From Aquilutibacter rugosus (GTDB taxonomy: Bacteria; Pseudomonadota; Gammaproteobacteria; Xanthomonadales; Xanthomonadaceae): 64,000 nucleotides of DNA. The position numbers were made by a program, and so were the translations under genes. Position 1 is the stretch's first letter. Each line of letters opens with the position of its first letter. The stretch spans positions 806,001 through 870,000 of the forward strand of contig NZ_JAZHBO010000001.1 in assembly GCF_036541335.1 (NCBI RefSeq). Reading direction: 5' to 3'. Positions 18,794-28,065 of the stretch are shown piece after piece. The notes below the pieces were generated by a model. It was not told where the DNA came from. It did not search any database and was given only the letters and a program-made list of their open reading frames with translations.

Positions 18794-20770
18794 ATGCGCG
18801 GCCTGAATCCTGCACAACACCAAGCCGTACACGCCACCGAGGGCCCGGTCCTGGTGCTGGCGGGCGCCGGTTCGGGCAAGACATCGGTCATCGTCGAGAA
18901 AATCGCGCATCTGATTCGCAGCGGACGAATGCCGGCCAAACGCATCGCCGCCATCACCTTTACCAACAAGTCCGCGCGCGAAATGCGCGAGCGGGTCGCC
19001 AAGCGCATCAAGGCCGACGATGCCGAGCAACTGACCGTCAGCACCTTCCACTCCCTGGGTCTCAAGATTCTGCAGATTGACGGGCACCGCCTGGGCTTTC
19101 GCCGCGGCTTCTCCATTTTCGATGCCGATGATCAGCAGGCCCAGATCAAGGACCTGCTGCCGCGCGGTACCAAGGGCGATGAGATCTCGCGCATGCAGGG
19201 TTTCATCAGCGGCCTCAAGAATCGCGGGCTCTCGCCTGAGCAGGCCGAAGAGTTGGCCGCCTCCGTGCGCGAAGTCGAGGTGGCAGCGCTGTATCGTCGC
19301 TACCAGGAGCGACTCACGACCTTCAACGCGGTCGATTTCGACGACCTGATCCGCCTTCCGGTGCAGATCCTGGAGAACTTTGAGGAGGCCCGTCTGGCCT
19401 GGCGCGAGCGGATCGGCTATCTGCTGGTCGACGAGTGTCAGGACACCAACGATGCCCAGTACCGTCTGCTGCGGGCGCTGGTCGGGGAGCGGGGTCTGTT
19501 TACCTGCGTGGGCGATGACGATCAGTCCATCTACGCCTGGCGCGGTGCCAATCCGGACAATCTGCTGTCGCTGGCGAATGACTATCCGGCGCTGCAGATC
19601 ATCAAGCTCGAGCAGAACTATCGCTGCACCAACCGGGTACTGCGGGCTGCCAACGCGGTCATCGCCAACAATCCGCACACGCATTTAAAGACGTTGTGGA
19701 GTGAGCGCAACGACGGCGATCGCATCCGCATTTGGGAATGTAAGGACGCCGAGCACGAGGCGCAGCGCGTCGCCGCCCAGATTCATGCCACGCAGCTGCA
19801 GGGGGTGCCGTGGGGCGACATGGTCATCCTGTTCCGCGGTAACCATCAGTCGCGGCCGCTGGAAAAGGCGCTGCAGCTGCTCAAGATCCCGTATCACTTG
19901 AACGGCGGCACGGCCTTCCTGGATCGGGCCGAAGTGAAGGATGTGATGTCCTGGCTGCGCCTGATCAGCAACCCCGATGACGACGCGGCGTTTTTGCGTT
20001 CGGTGGCTGCGCCCAAGCGCGATGTCGGTGCCACCAGTCTGGGCAAACTCGCCAAGATGGCGCGTTACGCCAATCTGTCGCTGCTGCGTGCCGCCAGTGA
20101 TATCAGTGTGCTGAAGCAGCTGACGCCGCGTGCCGCTGCCGGTCTGGATCAGTTCGCCGCGACCGTGCATCGGCTGCAGGGTCGGGCGCGGTCGCTGAGC
20201 GCGGGCGACCTGGTCCGCGAGCTCATCGTCAGTTCGGGCATGGAGCAGAATTTCCGTGTGCTGGCCAAGTCGCCGGGCGATTTTGAGCGCCGCAAAGCCA
20301 ATGCCGAAGAGTTGGCCGAATGGTTTGACGGTGCCCGCAACGTCTCGGTGGGCGATCTGAATGCGCAACTGGCGCTGCTGACCAATGCCGATCGGGGCGA
20401 GCCCGGCAATCAGGTCCGCCTGATGACGCTGCATGCGTCCAAGGGTCTGGAGTTTCACAGTGTGTTCGTCGTTGGTTGCAACGACGGCACCTTGCCGCAC
20501 GAAACCGCACTCGATGAGGGCGCGCTCGAAGAGGAACGCCGTCTGTTCTATGTGGCCGTGACGCGCACGCAATCGAATCTGTATTTGTCGTATGCCAAGC
20601 GCGTAAAACGCTACGGCCAGGAACTGAGTTTGGAGCCTTCACGCTTTATCGAAGAGCTCCCCGCCGATGAACTTGAGCGCGAAGGCGACGATCCGGCGGC
20701 CGATGCGGAGCGTTCCAAACAAACGCGCGCCGCGGCGATGGCGGCCATCATGGCCGAGCTAGGGCGCTGA
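18794..20770 (+). CDS. rep: ATP-dependent DNA helicase Rep
   Basis: Superfamily 1A 3'-5' helicase assisting replication fork progress. The start at ATG 18794 (MRGLNPAQHQAVHATEGP) gives 658 residues, the size of Rep and shorter than UvrD. Motifs in order: Q-motif LNPAQHQAV, Walker A LAGAGSGKTSVIV near 22-34, Ia ITFTNKSAREM, II LLVDECQDTN near 212, III GDDDQSIYAWRGA near 240, IV LEQNYRC, V LMTLHASKGLEF near 546, VI FYVAVTRTQSNL near 585. The C-terminus ends with an Ala/Met-rich helix. A TAAAAT sequence 25 bases upstream could serve as a -10 box. Confidence 0.95.
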   Translation: MRGLNPAQHQAVHATEGPVLVLAGAGSGKTSVIVEKIAHLIRSGRMPAKRIAAITFTNKSAREMRERVAKRIKADDAEQLTVSTFHSLGLKILQIDGHRLGFRRGFSIFDADDQQAQIKDLLPRGTKGDEISRMQGFISGLKNRGLSPEQAEELAASVREVEVAALYRRYQERLTTFNAVDFDDLIRLPVQILENFEEARLAWRERIGYLLVDECQDTNDAQYRLLRALVGERGLFTCVGDDDQSIYAWRGANPDNLLSLANDYPALQIIKLEQNYRCTNRVLRAANAVIANNPHTHLKTLWSERNDGDRIRIWECKDAEHEAQRVAAQIHATQLQGVPWGDMVILFRGNHQSRPLEKALQLLKIPYHLNGGTAFLDRAEVKDVMSWLRLISNPDDDAAFLRSVAAPKRDVGATSLGKLAKMARYANLSLLRAASDISVLKQLTPRAAAGLDQFAATVHRLQGRARSLSAGDLVRELIVSSGMEQNFRVLAKSPGDFERRKANAEELAEWFDGARNVSVGDLNAQLALLTNADRGEPGNQVRLMTLHASKGLEFHSVFVVGCNDGTLPHETALDEGALEEERRLFYVAVTRTQSNLYLSYAKRVKRYGQELSLEPSRFIEELPADELEREGDDPAADAERSKQTRAAAMAAIMAELGR

Positions 20771-20914
20771 TTTTCGGTCGCGGTTTGCAGGGCTTGGGTC
20801 TTGTTGACCCGCTTTCTACCACTGGAAAATTCATTCTTTATGTTTCAAATCAATGACTTGCAGTATGTTTGTTTAGGTGTTGCATTAAGTTTAACGGTCT
20901 AGTAACCTTTAACT

Positions 20915-20998
20915 GTCCGGTGTTTGCCGGACGATGCCACAACTGAGTCTTCCGGCCTCGGCCGGTTTTTAAGGAGACCCTTGGTCTCCTTATTTTTT
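20915..20998 (+). terminator. Cluster of three hairpins with two intrinsic terminators
   Basis: Three stem-loops follow each other between rep and plsB: GTCCGG/CCGGAC (20915-20932), CCGGCC/GGCCGG followed by TTTTT (20952-20970), and AAGGAGACC/GGTCTCCTT (20971-20991) followed by ATTTTTT. The last two are textbook intrinsic terminators. They could end rep transcription, or the end of a small RNA encoded in the AT-rich 20820-20950 stretch; the latter is speculative. Confidence 0.8.
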
Positions 20999-21014
20999 GC
21001 ATAATACCCACGAT

Positions 21015-23849
21015 ATGCCGACTCAGACCCACTTGCCGTTTGGCGACGATGCCGACGCGCCGTTGCCCCCTAAATTACCCGAAACGCTAGGCGATGCCAT
21101 GCAACCGCCTGCGGAAGAGCTTGATGTGCTCGATGCGGCCGCAACGCCCGTGGTGGAGCCGGAGCCCGAATCCGAATCCGAAACGGAATTGTTCCCTGCG
21201 CCAGTCGAGCCGCAGCCGGAGCCCGAGGTCCCCGCCGAACCTGTCGCCACGGCGCCGGTCGAGCCGGAACCCGAACCTTCTGAAGTGCCCGTAGAGGCTG
21301 CCGCTGCTGTAGTAGCCGCCGGCGCCACGGCCGGCCCGCCGCGTATCAGTACTCGCCCGCGGAGCTGGTCCTCGCGGCTGCTCGGCGTGCTGATGCGCCC
21401 CTTCATCTCGATCCAAGTGGAACCGGCCGAACTGCAGACGCAGTTGCCTGATGTGCGCGATGGTGCGGTCTGTTACGTGCTCGAAGATTACGGCCTGATC
21501 AATGCCCTGATTCTGGAGCAGGCCTGCGAATCGGTCGGCTTGCCCGATCCGATGCGTTCGCTGGCGGGCAATCCGCTGGGTCGCAAGCGTGCGTACGTCG
21601 CCCTGTCGCGGCGCCATGCGGGCAAGTTCCAGCCGCGCGGACCAGCCGCCGGGAAGACCCATAGCGGTTCTCTAGCGCGACTGATCGAGGCGCATCGCAA
21701 CGATCCGACGCTCGATGTGAAGCTGGTACCGGTCTCGATTTTTGTGGGCCGCGCTCCCGACCGTAATGCCGGCTGGTTCTCGCTGCTTTTCTCGGAAAAC
21801 TGGGCGTTAGTGGGCCGCTTCCGCCGCATCATGGCGCTGGCCCTGAACGGTCGCGACACCTTGGTGCGGTTCTCGCCGCCGGTGCGGGTGCGTGATCTCC
21901 TGGACGAGAATCTCAGCCAGGAACGCACGGTGCGCAAGCTGTCGCGCGTTCTGCGCACGCACTTCCGTCGAATCCGCGAGGCCGTGATCGGTCCTGACCT
22001 GTCAACGCGGCGCATGCTGATTGACCAGGTGCTGGCGGCTCCGACCGTCCGCGATGCCATCGAAGACCATGCTCGGCGCGAAAAGTCCTCTCTCGAGGAT
22101 GCGTGGAAGGCAGCCAACTCCATGGCCTACGAGATTGCAGCGGACTATTCGCACTCGCTGGTGCGCTCGGCGCGCGTGATGCTGCGCCCGTTGTGGAACC
22201 GCATTTATCGCGGGGTACTGGTCCACCATCTGGATACCGTCAAGCAGATTTCGCCGGGCAAGGAAGTGGTGTACGTGCCGAGCCATCGCTCGCACATGGA
22301 CTATCTGCTGCTGAGCTATCTGCTTTATGACAACGGCATCTATCCGCCGCACATCGTGGCAGGCGTCAATCTCAACTTGCCGGTCGTCGGAACCATCCTG
22401 CGCAAGGGCGGTGCGTTCTTTATCCGTCGCTCCATTCGCGGCTCGGCGCTGTACTCGGCGATTCTGTCCGAATACGTGGCGCAACTGGTCTCGGGCGGCT
22501 ATTCCATCGAATGCTTTATCGAAGGCGGTCGTTCGCGTACCGGCCGTTTGCTGCAACCCAAGGGCGGCATGATTTCGATGGTGGTGCGCGGGTTCCTGCG
22601 TCGCCCCACGCGGCCGATGGTGTTTGTGCCTATTTACATCGGCTACGAAAAGCTGATGGAAGGCAATTCCTATCTCGATGAGTTGTCGGGCAAGCCCAAG
22701 GAAAAGGAATCCATCCCGCAATTGCTGTCCGGTATCCCCAAGGTGCTTCGTTCCAACTATGGCCAGGTGGTGGTGAACTTCGGCGAGGCCATCGAGCTGG
22801 ATCCGATTCTGGCGCAGCAGGCCCCGGACTGGGATGGCAAGGCGCTGGATGACGAGGAAAAACCCGAGTGGTTGTCACGCACCGTCAGTCTACTGGCGCA
22901 GCGCATCCAGGAAAACGTTAACCGTGCTGCCGACGTCAATCCGATCAATCTGCTGTCGCTGGCGCTGCTGTCCACGCCTAAGCATGCGATGGCCGAGAGT
23001 GATCTGCTCAATCAGATCGATCTGTACAAGACACTCCTGTCGCGCTCGCCTTATTCGGCTCGTGTGACCGTGACGCCGCATAGCGCCGCACAAATTATCG
23101 AGCATGGCGAAGAGATCAACGTGCTCCGTCGCCAAGTGCATCCGATGGGTGATGTGCTCGCGGTCGAAGATGACAGCAAGGCGGTTCTGCTGTCGTACTT
23201 CCGCAACAACACCGCGCATCTGTTCACAGCCGCGTCGTGGATTGCGTGCTGTTTCCTGCATAACCGCCGGATGCCACTGGAATCGATTGTGCGTCGAGGT
23301 CGTTCGGTCTATCCGTTCCTGCAGGCGGAGCTGTTCCTGCCGTGGACCGAGGACGAATTCGAGCAACAACTGCGCCACACGATTGACATCATGACGCAGG
23401 AGGGGCTGCTGATGCCGGACTCCGATGGCGACGGCATCATCGAGCGCAACACCGGCGTCACGGACGAAGTGTTTCGTTTGCGGGCAGTCGGCCATTCGCT
23501 GCAGCAGGCGTTTGAGCGCTACTACATTGCGCTTTCAATCCTGGCCAAGAATGGCCCCGGCACTTTGTCGGCGGCGCAGCTTGAGGCCATGTGTCATCTG
23601 GCCGCACAGCGTCTGTCGCTGCTGTATGCCGACACCGCACCGGAGTTCTTTGATAAATCGTTGTTCCGCACCTTTATCTCCAAGATGCGCGAGATCGGCC
23701 TGGTGTCGAATGACTCCAACGGCAAGCTGGTCTATGACAGCGACCTCGAGGCATGGGCGACCGACGCACGCTTCATCCTGGGTCGCGATCTGCGCCACAC
23801 GATCGAGAAGATCTCACCGGGAGTCATCGAGGAAGCCACCGCGGGCTGA
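21015..23849 (+). CDS. plsB: Glycerol-3-phosphate 1-O-acyltransferase
   Basis: Acylates glycerol-3-phosphate at the inner membrane, the first step of phospholipid synthesis. From ATG 21015 it has 944 residues, some 110-130 longer than the E. coli enzyme because of an N-terminal extension rich in Pro and Glu (PEPESESETELF, EPQPEPEVPAEP) and then Ala. The catalytic core shows the acyltransferase blocks: VPSHRSHMDYLLL (HX4D) near 425, GAFFIRRSIRGS near 470, FIEGGRSRTGRLL near 500, and MVFVPIYIGYEKLMEG near 535. There is no ribosome site before the ATG, and a CATAAT box at 21000-21005 would place transcription start a few bases before it. An internal ATG at 21099 (MQPPAEEL) is an alternative start. 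Confidence 0.94.
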   Translation: MPTQTHLPFGDDADAPLPPKLPETLGDAMQPPAEELDVLDAAATPVVEPEPESESETELFPAPVEPQPEPEVPAEPVATAPVEPEPEPSEVPVEAAAAVVAAGATAGPPRISTRPRSWSSRLLGVLMRPFISIQVEPAELQTQLPDVRDGAVCYVLEDYGLINALILEQACESVGLPDPMRSLAGNPLGRKRAYVALSRRHAGKFQPRGPAAGKTHSGSLARLIEAHRNDPTLDVKLVPVSIFVGRAPDRNAGWFSLLFSENWALVGRFRRIMALALNGRDTLVRFSPPVRVRDLLDENLSQERTVRKLSRVLRTHFRRIREAVIGPDLSTRRMLIDQVLAAPTVRDAIEDHARREKSSLEDAWKAANSMAYEIAADYSHSLVRSARVMLRPLWNRIYRGVLVHHLDTVKQISPGKEVVYVPSHRSHMDYLLLSYLLYDNGIYPPHIVAGVNLNLPVVGTILRKGGAFFIRRSIRGSALYSAILSEYVAQLVSGGYSIECFIEGGRSRTGRLLQPKGGMISMVVRGFLRRPTRPMVFVPIYIGYEKLMEGNSYLDELSGKPKEKESIPQLLSGIPKVLRSNYGQVVVNFGEAIELDPILAQQAPDWDGKALDDEEKPEWLSRTVSLLAQRIQENVNRAADVNPINLLSLALLSTPKHAMAESDLLNQIDLYKTLLSRSPYSARVTVTPHSAAQIIEHGEEINVLRRQVHPMGDVLAVEDDSKAVLLSYFRNNTAHLFTAASWIACCFLHNRRMPLESIVRRGRSVYPFLQAELFLPWTEDEFEQQLRHTIDIMTQEGLLMPDSDGDGIIERNTGVTDEVFRLRAVGHSLQQAFERYYIALSILAKNGPGTLSAAQLEAMCHLAAQRLSLLYADTAPEFFDKSLFRTFISKMREIGLVSNDSNGKLVYDSDLEAWATDARFILGRDLRHTIEKISPGVIEEATAG

Positions 23850-23956
23850 TACGGATGCAATGCGTGTCTGTGCCTGATGGGCGCGGTCTACTTTGTGTTC
23901 CGGTCGCACTAAATCGGCCCTGTCTGCACGGTGCGGTTGCGCATGTGCGAAAATGA

Positions 23957-24313
23957 GCACGGGAGTCGGCCAGGCAATCGCGGCGATGGCAACATCGGCG
24001 AGGAAAGTCCGGGCTCCATAGGGCACGATGCCAGGTAACGCCTGGGCGGCGCGAGTCGACGGAAAGTGCAACAGAAAGATACCGCCGAACGGCCCTTTGG
24101 GTGCGTGGTAAGGGTGAAATGGTGCGGTAAGAGCGCACCGCGAGTCCGGTAACGGACCGGCACGGCAAACCCCATCGGGAGCAAGACCAAATAGGGTGAC
24201 ATTAACCGCGGCCCGCGGGCGTCACCGGGTAGGTTGCTTGAGCGTCACGGCGACGTGGCGCCTAGAGGAATGATTGTCCACGACAGAACCCGGCTTATCG
24301 GCCGACTCCCTCT
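23957..24313 (+). ncRNA. rnpB: RNase P RNA, bacterial class A
   Basis: Ribozyme subunit that trims the 5' leader of tRNA precursors. The closing P1 helix is visible as GGGAGTCGGC (23961-23970) pairing with GCCGACTCCC (24301-24310). Conserved region I, GAGGAAAGTCCGGGCTCC, lies at about 24000, followed by GCAACAGAAAGATACCGCC, AGGGTGAAATGGTGCGG, GCAAACCCCATCGGGAGCAAG and the 3' conserved ACAGAACCCGGCTTATCGGC. Length of about 355 bases is normal. The exact ends are estimated from P1. It lies between plsB and a small unknown gene, the only stretch of over 300 bases without a protein. Confidence 0.97.
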
Positions 24314-24324
24314 CTTTCGTCATG

Positions 24325-24342
24325 GTGCCATCCGGCACTTTT
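24325..24342 (+). terminator. Terminator after rnpB
   Basis: GTGCC, a four-base loop ATCC, GGCAC, then TTTT. It begins 15 bases beyond the P1 helix of RNase P RNA. The stem is only five pairs and the T-tract is short. A further hairpin without a T-tract, CGTGGAG/CTCCACG, lies at 24373-24391. Confidence 0.5.
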
Positions 24343-24414
24343 GCAGGCCCTGATTCAGGCGCAAATTGAGCGCGTGGAGGACGTCTCCACGGCATTGCAA
24401 GAAAGGCTACCCGC

Positions 24415-24642
24415 ATGAACACGAAACAATGGATCGCCACGGAGTTTGCCAATCCGGCGGAAGCGACCGCGCGCAAGTTGAGCAACATGCAGCGCGAAAT
24501 CAATGAAGACTCACTCTCGGCTTATAGACCGTTTCACAGTCCTATAGATCCCCACGGTAACAAGGGCTACAACTTGCGGCCGAGTGATCTGAGCCGAGAT
24601 GTGGATGCGAGTCTGTTCTTTTTTGTCCGCGGGCATCACTAA
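24415..24642 (+). CDS. Small protein of unknown function
   Basis: A possible 75-residue protein starting MNTKQWIATEFANPAEATAR with AAAGG eleven bases before the ATG, and a hairpin with A/T arms (24645-24668) after the stop. It is hydrophilic, without signal peptide or membrane segment, and ends in SLFFFVRGHH. No family recognised. Third-position GC bias is only moderate, and the location just after the rnpB terminator is not in itself evidence of a gene. It could be a chance frame. Confidence 0.3.
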   Translation: MNTKQWIATEFANPAEATARKLSNMQREINEDSLSAYRPFHSPIDPHGNKGYNLRPSDLSRDVDASLFFFVRGHH

Positions 24643-24677
24643 TTGGTAAAAAAAAACAATTTTTTGCCGAGGGGTAA

Positions 24678-24709
24678 TTGACAAGCCCGTGGACCTATGG
24701 CTCTCTAGT
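24678..24709 (+). promoter_or_regulatory. Candidate MerR/CueR-type promoter of the copper cluster
   Basis: A perfect TTGACA (24678-24683) is followed after 20 bases by TCTAGT (four of six consensus bases). The spacer contains AGCC at its start and GGCT near its end with GGaCC at the centre, an imperfect palindrome. An over-long 19-20 base spacer with a centred palindrome is the mark of MerR-family (for example CueR) promoters. No merR-type gene is in the window, so the regulator is unknown. Confidence 0.35.
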
Positions 24710-24743
24710 AGTACAACTCCGCCAAATACTGCTCCTTGCACTG

Positions 24744-25199
24744 ATGCGTTCCGTCGTTCTACTGCTGTGGCTCGCTACACTGACACTCTTCGTCGGTGAA
24801 AGTGTTGCCGCCGGCTATCTGGCGGAATCAAACGGCAAATCAGCTGTCGTAGTATCCGAGACGGTTTCCGCTCCGGTTTCCGCCGATCATCATCGAATGG
24901 TCGCCGAGCAAACCACGGCGATCGCCGGCCATGACGATGCCAGCGATCACATGTTCGGCTGTGCCGCAAACGCCGACGGCGATGCTTCGTCTCCCCACGG
25001 CGACAAGGACTGCAGCTGCTCTGCCGGCGCATGCAACTGCATTATCAATCTGGGTCTGGCAATGCCGGTGACGCTCGCTGTCACAACGGCGTCGGAACCG
25101 CGACATTCAGCCCCGCCCGTGCTGCGGTACGGCAGCATTCCCAGCAAGGAATGGCATCCGCCATTTAGACCGCCCATCCTGTATCTCCATCGAGCCTAA
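24744..25199 (+). CDS. CopL-like exported metal-binding protein
   Basis: From ATG 24744 it encodes 151 residues: a signal peptide (MRSVVLLLWLATLTLFVGES), a His-rich middle (SADHHRMVAEQ, GHDDASDHMFGCA), then a cysteine cluster GDKDCSCSAGACNCI with four Cys, and a proline-rich end WHPPFRPPILYL. This resembles the CopL family of xanthomonads, small Cys/His proteins encoded ahead of copA and needed for its copper response; the terminal RPPI is typical of that group. A longer in-frame start (24678) would spoil the signal and overlap the promoter. Here it is separated from copA by the TonB receptor and reductase genes. The CopL label is an inference from pattern and position. Confidence 0.6.
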   Translation: MRSVVLLLWLATLTLFVGESVAAGYLAESNGKSAVVVSETVSAPVSADHHRMVAEQTTAIAGHDDASDHMFGCAANADGDASSPHGDKDCSCSAGACNCIINLGLAMPVTLAVTTASEPRHSAPPVLRYGSIPSKEWHPPFRPPILYLHRA

Positions 25200-25280
25200 C
25201 GCTGCGGGTTTCACTCGCATTAGTTTGTATTGAAATTCGATAAGCGCCGTTTTTTGCAATGGCGTACCGGAGATAACGTG

Positions 25281-28007
25281 ATGTTTAAAAGATCCATGAT
25301 GTTCAGCGCTTGTGCCGTAGCGCTGGGAATGACGTTTGCTGCCACTGCAGCCGCCCAGTCGGCCGGGGCCGATACGGCCACGACCGATGCCGACGCACCT
25401 AAGACCAAATTCAAGGTCCTGGTTACCGGTTCCTTTCTGCGCGGCAAGCAGATTTCCGGCGTCGGCCCGGTAACCGTCATCAACTCAGATGCGATCAAGG
25501 CCAGTGGCGCAACTTCGACAGAGTCACTGCTTCAGCGTTTGCCGGCCTCAGCGGGTTATGCAGGAAACCAGGGCAATGCTTACTGGGCCGATAACGGCTA
25601 CGGTACTACCCAAGTAAATCTACGTGGCCTAGGCGCCAACCGCACGCTCGTGCTGTTGAACGGACGACGCATCGTAAGCGGGGGTACGGGTGCCAACAGT
25701 TCGGTAGACCTCAACACCATTCCGGTCGGAATCATCGAGCGCATCGAAGTCCTGAAGGACGGCGCTTCTGCGATCTATGGTGCCGATGCGGTGGCCGGTG
25801 TGGTCAACATCATCACACGGCAAGGGTTCGACGGCGGAGAGGCTTCGATTCGCTACGGTCAAACGGCTAAAGGGGACGGTTCCGATGCATCGGTCAGTGC
25901 GACATATGGCCGTGCCGGCGACTCCGGTTCCGTTATGGTCGCCATGGAGCTGACCAAATCAGGCGCCATCAATCTGGCCAGCCGCGCCCCCTGCGGTTTG
26001 GTAGAGTCCAACGGCACACTCGTTTGTTCGGGTAGTTCCACAACGATCGGCGGTCGCGCGGTGCTGGCCGACGGCAGTCGCATCAACTTCAATCAGGTTC
26101 TTGGCGGCAACGGCAATTTTTACGAGCCGTACTCTGCGGCCAAGCACAACTACAACGGCAATCCGACTTTAAACGCCGTCAATCCGATTCAGCGCGCCAG
26201 CCTTGCCGTGTTTGCCGACCGCAATCTGTCGGATAATCTGCGCGCTTTCACGGAGCTGATGTACACGCACCGTGACTCCAACCAGTTGGCCACGCCGGGT
26301 GCGCTCGGTGTCTATCGGCCGATGAATTTCGCCGCGAGCCACCCGACCAACCCAACTGGTCAGAACGTGCTGTTGCAGCGCCGTCGCCTGGAGGAAGCCG
26401 GTACGCGAACCTTCTACCAGAAGACGAATACCTTTCGTGCCGTCGCAGGGCTGCAGGGAACAATCAATAATCGCTGGGACTGGACTACGGCTCTGAACTG
26501 GGGACGCAACACGGGCATTGACGGCTCCACCAATGTCGCAAATCTGGACCGTGTGGATGCGACGATCGACCGCTCGCGCTGTTCGACTGCTCCCGGCGCT
26601 GCAATTCCGTGCGCTGACTATCTCGGATACGGCGACGTCACGCAGGAAGTGCTGGACTACATCCTGTTCGATACCCGTGACGATGGCGGTAACGAGCAAA
26701 AGAGCTTCACTGCTTCAATTGCGGGCCCGCTCTTCACTTGGGGCGCAGGGGATATCGGTCTGGCATCGGGTGTAGAGATTCGCCAGGAGCGCGGTTGGCG
26801 CAATCCCGATCCGCTGACCGTTGCGGGTATTGCCAATACCAATCAGCAGGATCGCATTGCAGGTGAGTACAATGCCAAGGAAGCATTCGCGGAATTGTCG
26901 GTTCCCCTGTTGCGTAATGCTCCGCTCGCCAAATCGCTGACGTTGAACTCGGCCTTCCGCTATTCCACCTATGACCTGTTCGGCAGTGATACCAACTACA
27001 AGGTTGGCTTGGACTGGCAAGTGGTAGATGCATTCAAGATTCGCGCCAACCGCTCGACTGGTTTCCGTGTTCCGAACATTCCGGAACTGTTTGGCGGTGT
27101 CTCCGAAGGCAATCTCACGACGACCGATCCCTGTAACAGCTGGAGCAGCAAGCCGTCGGATTCAGTGGTCTACCAGAATTGCCGTGCCTCGGGTCTGCCC
27201 ACCAATTACCGCCAATTGGGTAATACCATCCTGACGACCACCGGCGGCAACCAGAATCTGGACCCCGAAGACGCTACCTCCACCACGGTTGGCTTTGTAT
27301 GGACTCCCCAGTTCATCCGCGGCCTGACGCTGACGGGTGACTACTTCCGCATGGAAATCGACAATGCGATCCAGCGTGTCGACGGCTCGACTAAGCTATC
27401 TATCTGCTACAACACGCCGAACATGGCCCATGAGTTCTGCTCACCGTCGAACTTTACACGCAACAAGCTGACGGGCGAGGTCGATTTCCTGTCCTCGCAG
27501 CCCGTGAATGCCGCTACCGAAAGCGTTTCCGGTTTTGATATCGGTGCCATTTACGAGCGTAAGTTCGGCTCCTGGAATTCCATTCTTAACGTGGATGTGT
27601 CGCGTCTGATTCGATACGACGTGACTCCGTTTGATGGTGCAGACAAGATCGAGTACGCGGGTAAGATTACCGGCGGACGCGGCAGCTTTGCACATCTGCG
27701 CAGTTATACTTCGCTGACTCTGAAGCGCCGTCCGTTTGCTTTCACCTACGGTGTGCAGTTTATCGGCCGCGCAGATGACATCAACGCAGCACCCGGCGAT
27801 ATCGGGGATCATGCGCCTGCACTCGCGTACCACAATGCACAGTTCAAGCTGTCGCCGACCGGTTCAACGGATATTGCGTTTGGCGTGGACAATCTGTGGG
27901 ACAAAAAGGCGCCGTATATCCAGAGCTACACCGATGGCAATACGGACACCATGACGTATGACCTCATGGGACGCCGCTGGTACGTGTCGGTTAACTACCG
28001 TTTCTAA
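25281..28007 (+). CDS. TonB-dependent outer membrane receptor
   Basis: An outer-membrane ligand-gated importer of about 908 residues, starting at ATG 25281 with GGAGA before it; a TTG at 25230 would add residues ahead of the signal peptide. Signal peptide: MMFSACAVALGMTFAATAAA then Q. Plug domain: VLVTGSFLRGKQISGVGPVT, LLQRLPASAGYAGNQ, VNLRGLGANRTLVLLNGRR, and IPVGIIERIEVLKDGASAIY followed by GADAVAGVVNII. The barrel ends with the family's terminal aromatic, GRRWYVSVNYRF. Several Cys pairs occur in extracellular loops (APCGL...TLVCSG, RCSTAPGAAIPCADY). It is the long peptide/sugar-type plug common in xanthomonads; the substrate is unknown. Its placement before PepSY reductases and copAB suggests a metal or metal-chelate. 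Confidence 0.93.
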   Translation: MFKRSMMFSACAVALGMTFAATAAAQSAGADTATTDADAPKTKFKVLVTGSFLRGKQISGVGPVTVINSDAIKASGATSTESLLQRLPASAGYAGNQGNAYWADNGYGTTQVNLRGLGANRTLVLLNGRRIVSGGTGANSSVDLNTIPVGIIERIEVLKDGASAIYGADAVAGVVNIITRQGFDGGEASIRYGQTAKGDGSDASVSATYGRAGDSGSVMVAMELTKSGAINLASRAPCGLVESNGTLVCSGSSTTIGGRAVLADGSRINFNQVLGGNGNFYEPYSAAKHNYNGNPTLNAVNPIQRASLAVFADRNLSDNLRAFTELMYTHRDSNQLATPGALGVYRPMNFAASHPTNPTGQNVLLQRRRLEEAGTRTFYQKTNTFRAVAGLQGTINNRWDWTTALNWGRNTGIDGSTNVANLDRVDATIDRSRCSTAPGAAIPCADYLGYGDVTQEVLDYILFDTRDDGGNEQKSFTASIAGPLFTWGAGDIGLASGVEIRQERGWRNPDPLTVAGIANTNQQDRIAGEYNAKEAFAELSVPLLRNAPLAKSLTLNSAFRYSTYDLFGSDTNYKVGLDWQVVDAFKIRANRSTGFRVPNIPELFGGVSEGNLTTTDPCNSWSSKPSDSVVYQNCRASGLPTNYRQLGNTILTTTGGNQNLDPEDATSTTVGFVWTPQFIRGLTLTGDYFRMEIDNAIQRVDGSTKLSICYNTPNMAHEFCSPSNFTRNKLTGEVDFLSSQPVNAATESVSGFDIGAIYERKFGSWNSILNVDVSRLIRYDVTPFDGADKIEYAGKITGGRGSFAHLRSYTSLTLKRRPFAFTYGVQFIGRADDINAAPGDIGDHAPALAYHNAQFKLSPTGSTDIAFGVDNLWDKKAPYIQSYTDGNTDTMTYDLMGRRWYVSVNYRF

Positions 28008-28065
28008 GTACCTGGGGGGAGGGCTGTCCTATGGCAGCCCTCTCGCTACCTGTCGAGATTAGCAA

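Noticed and set aside
24373..24391. A second terminator of rnpB
   Set aside because: The CGTGGAG/CTCCACG hairpin has no T-tract after it.
23850..24414. Protein genes on either strand between plsB and the small gene at 24415
   Set aside because: The sequence and folding match RNase P RNA, so frames across it are chance.
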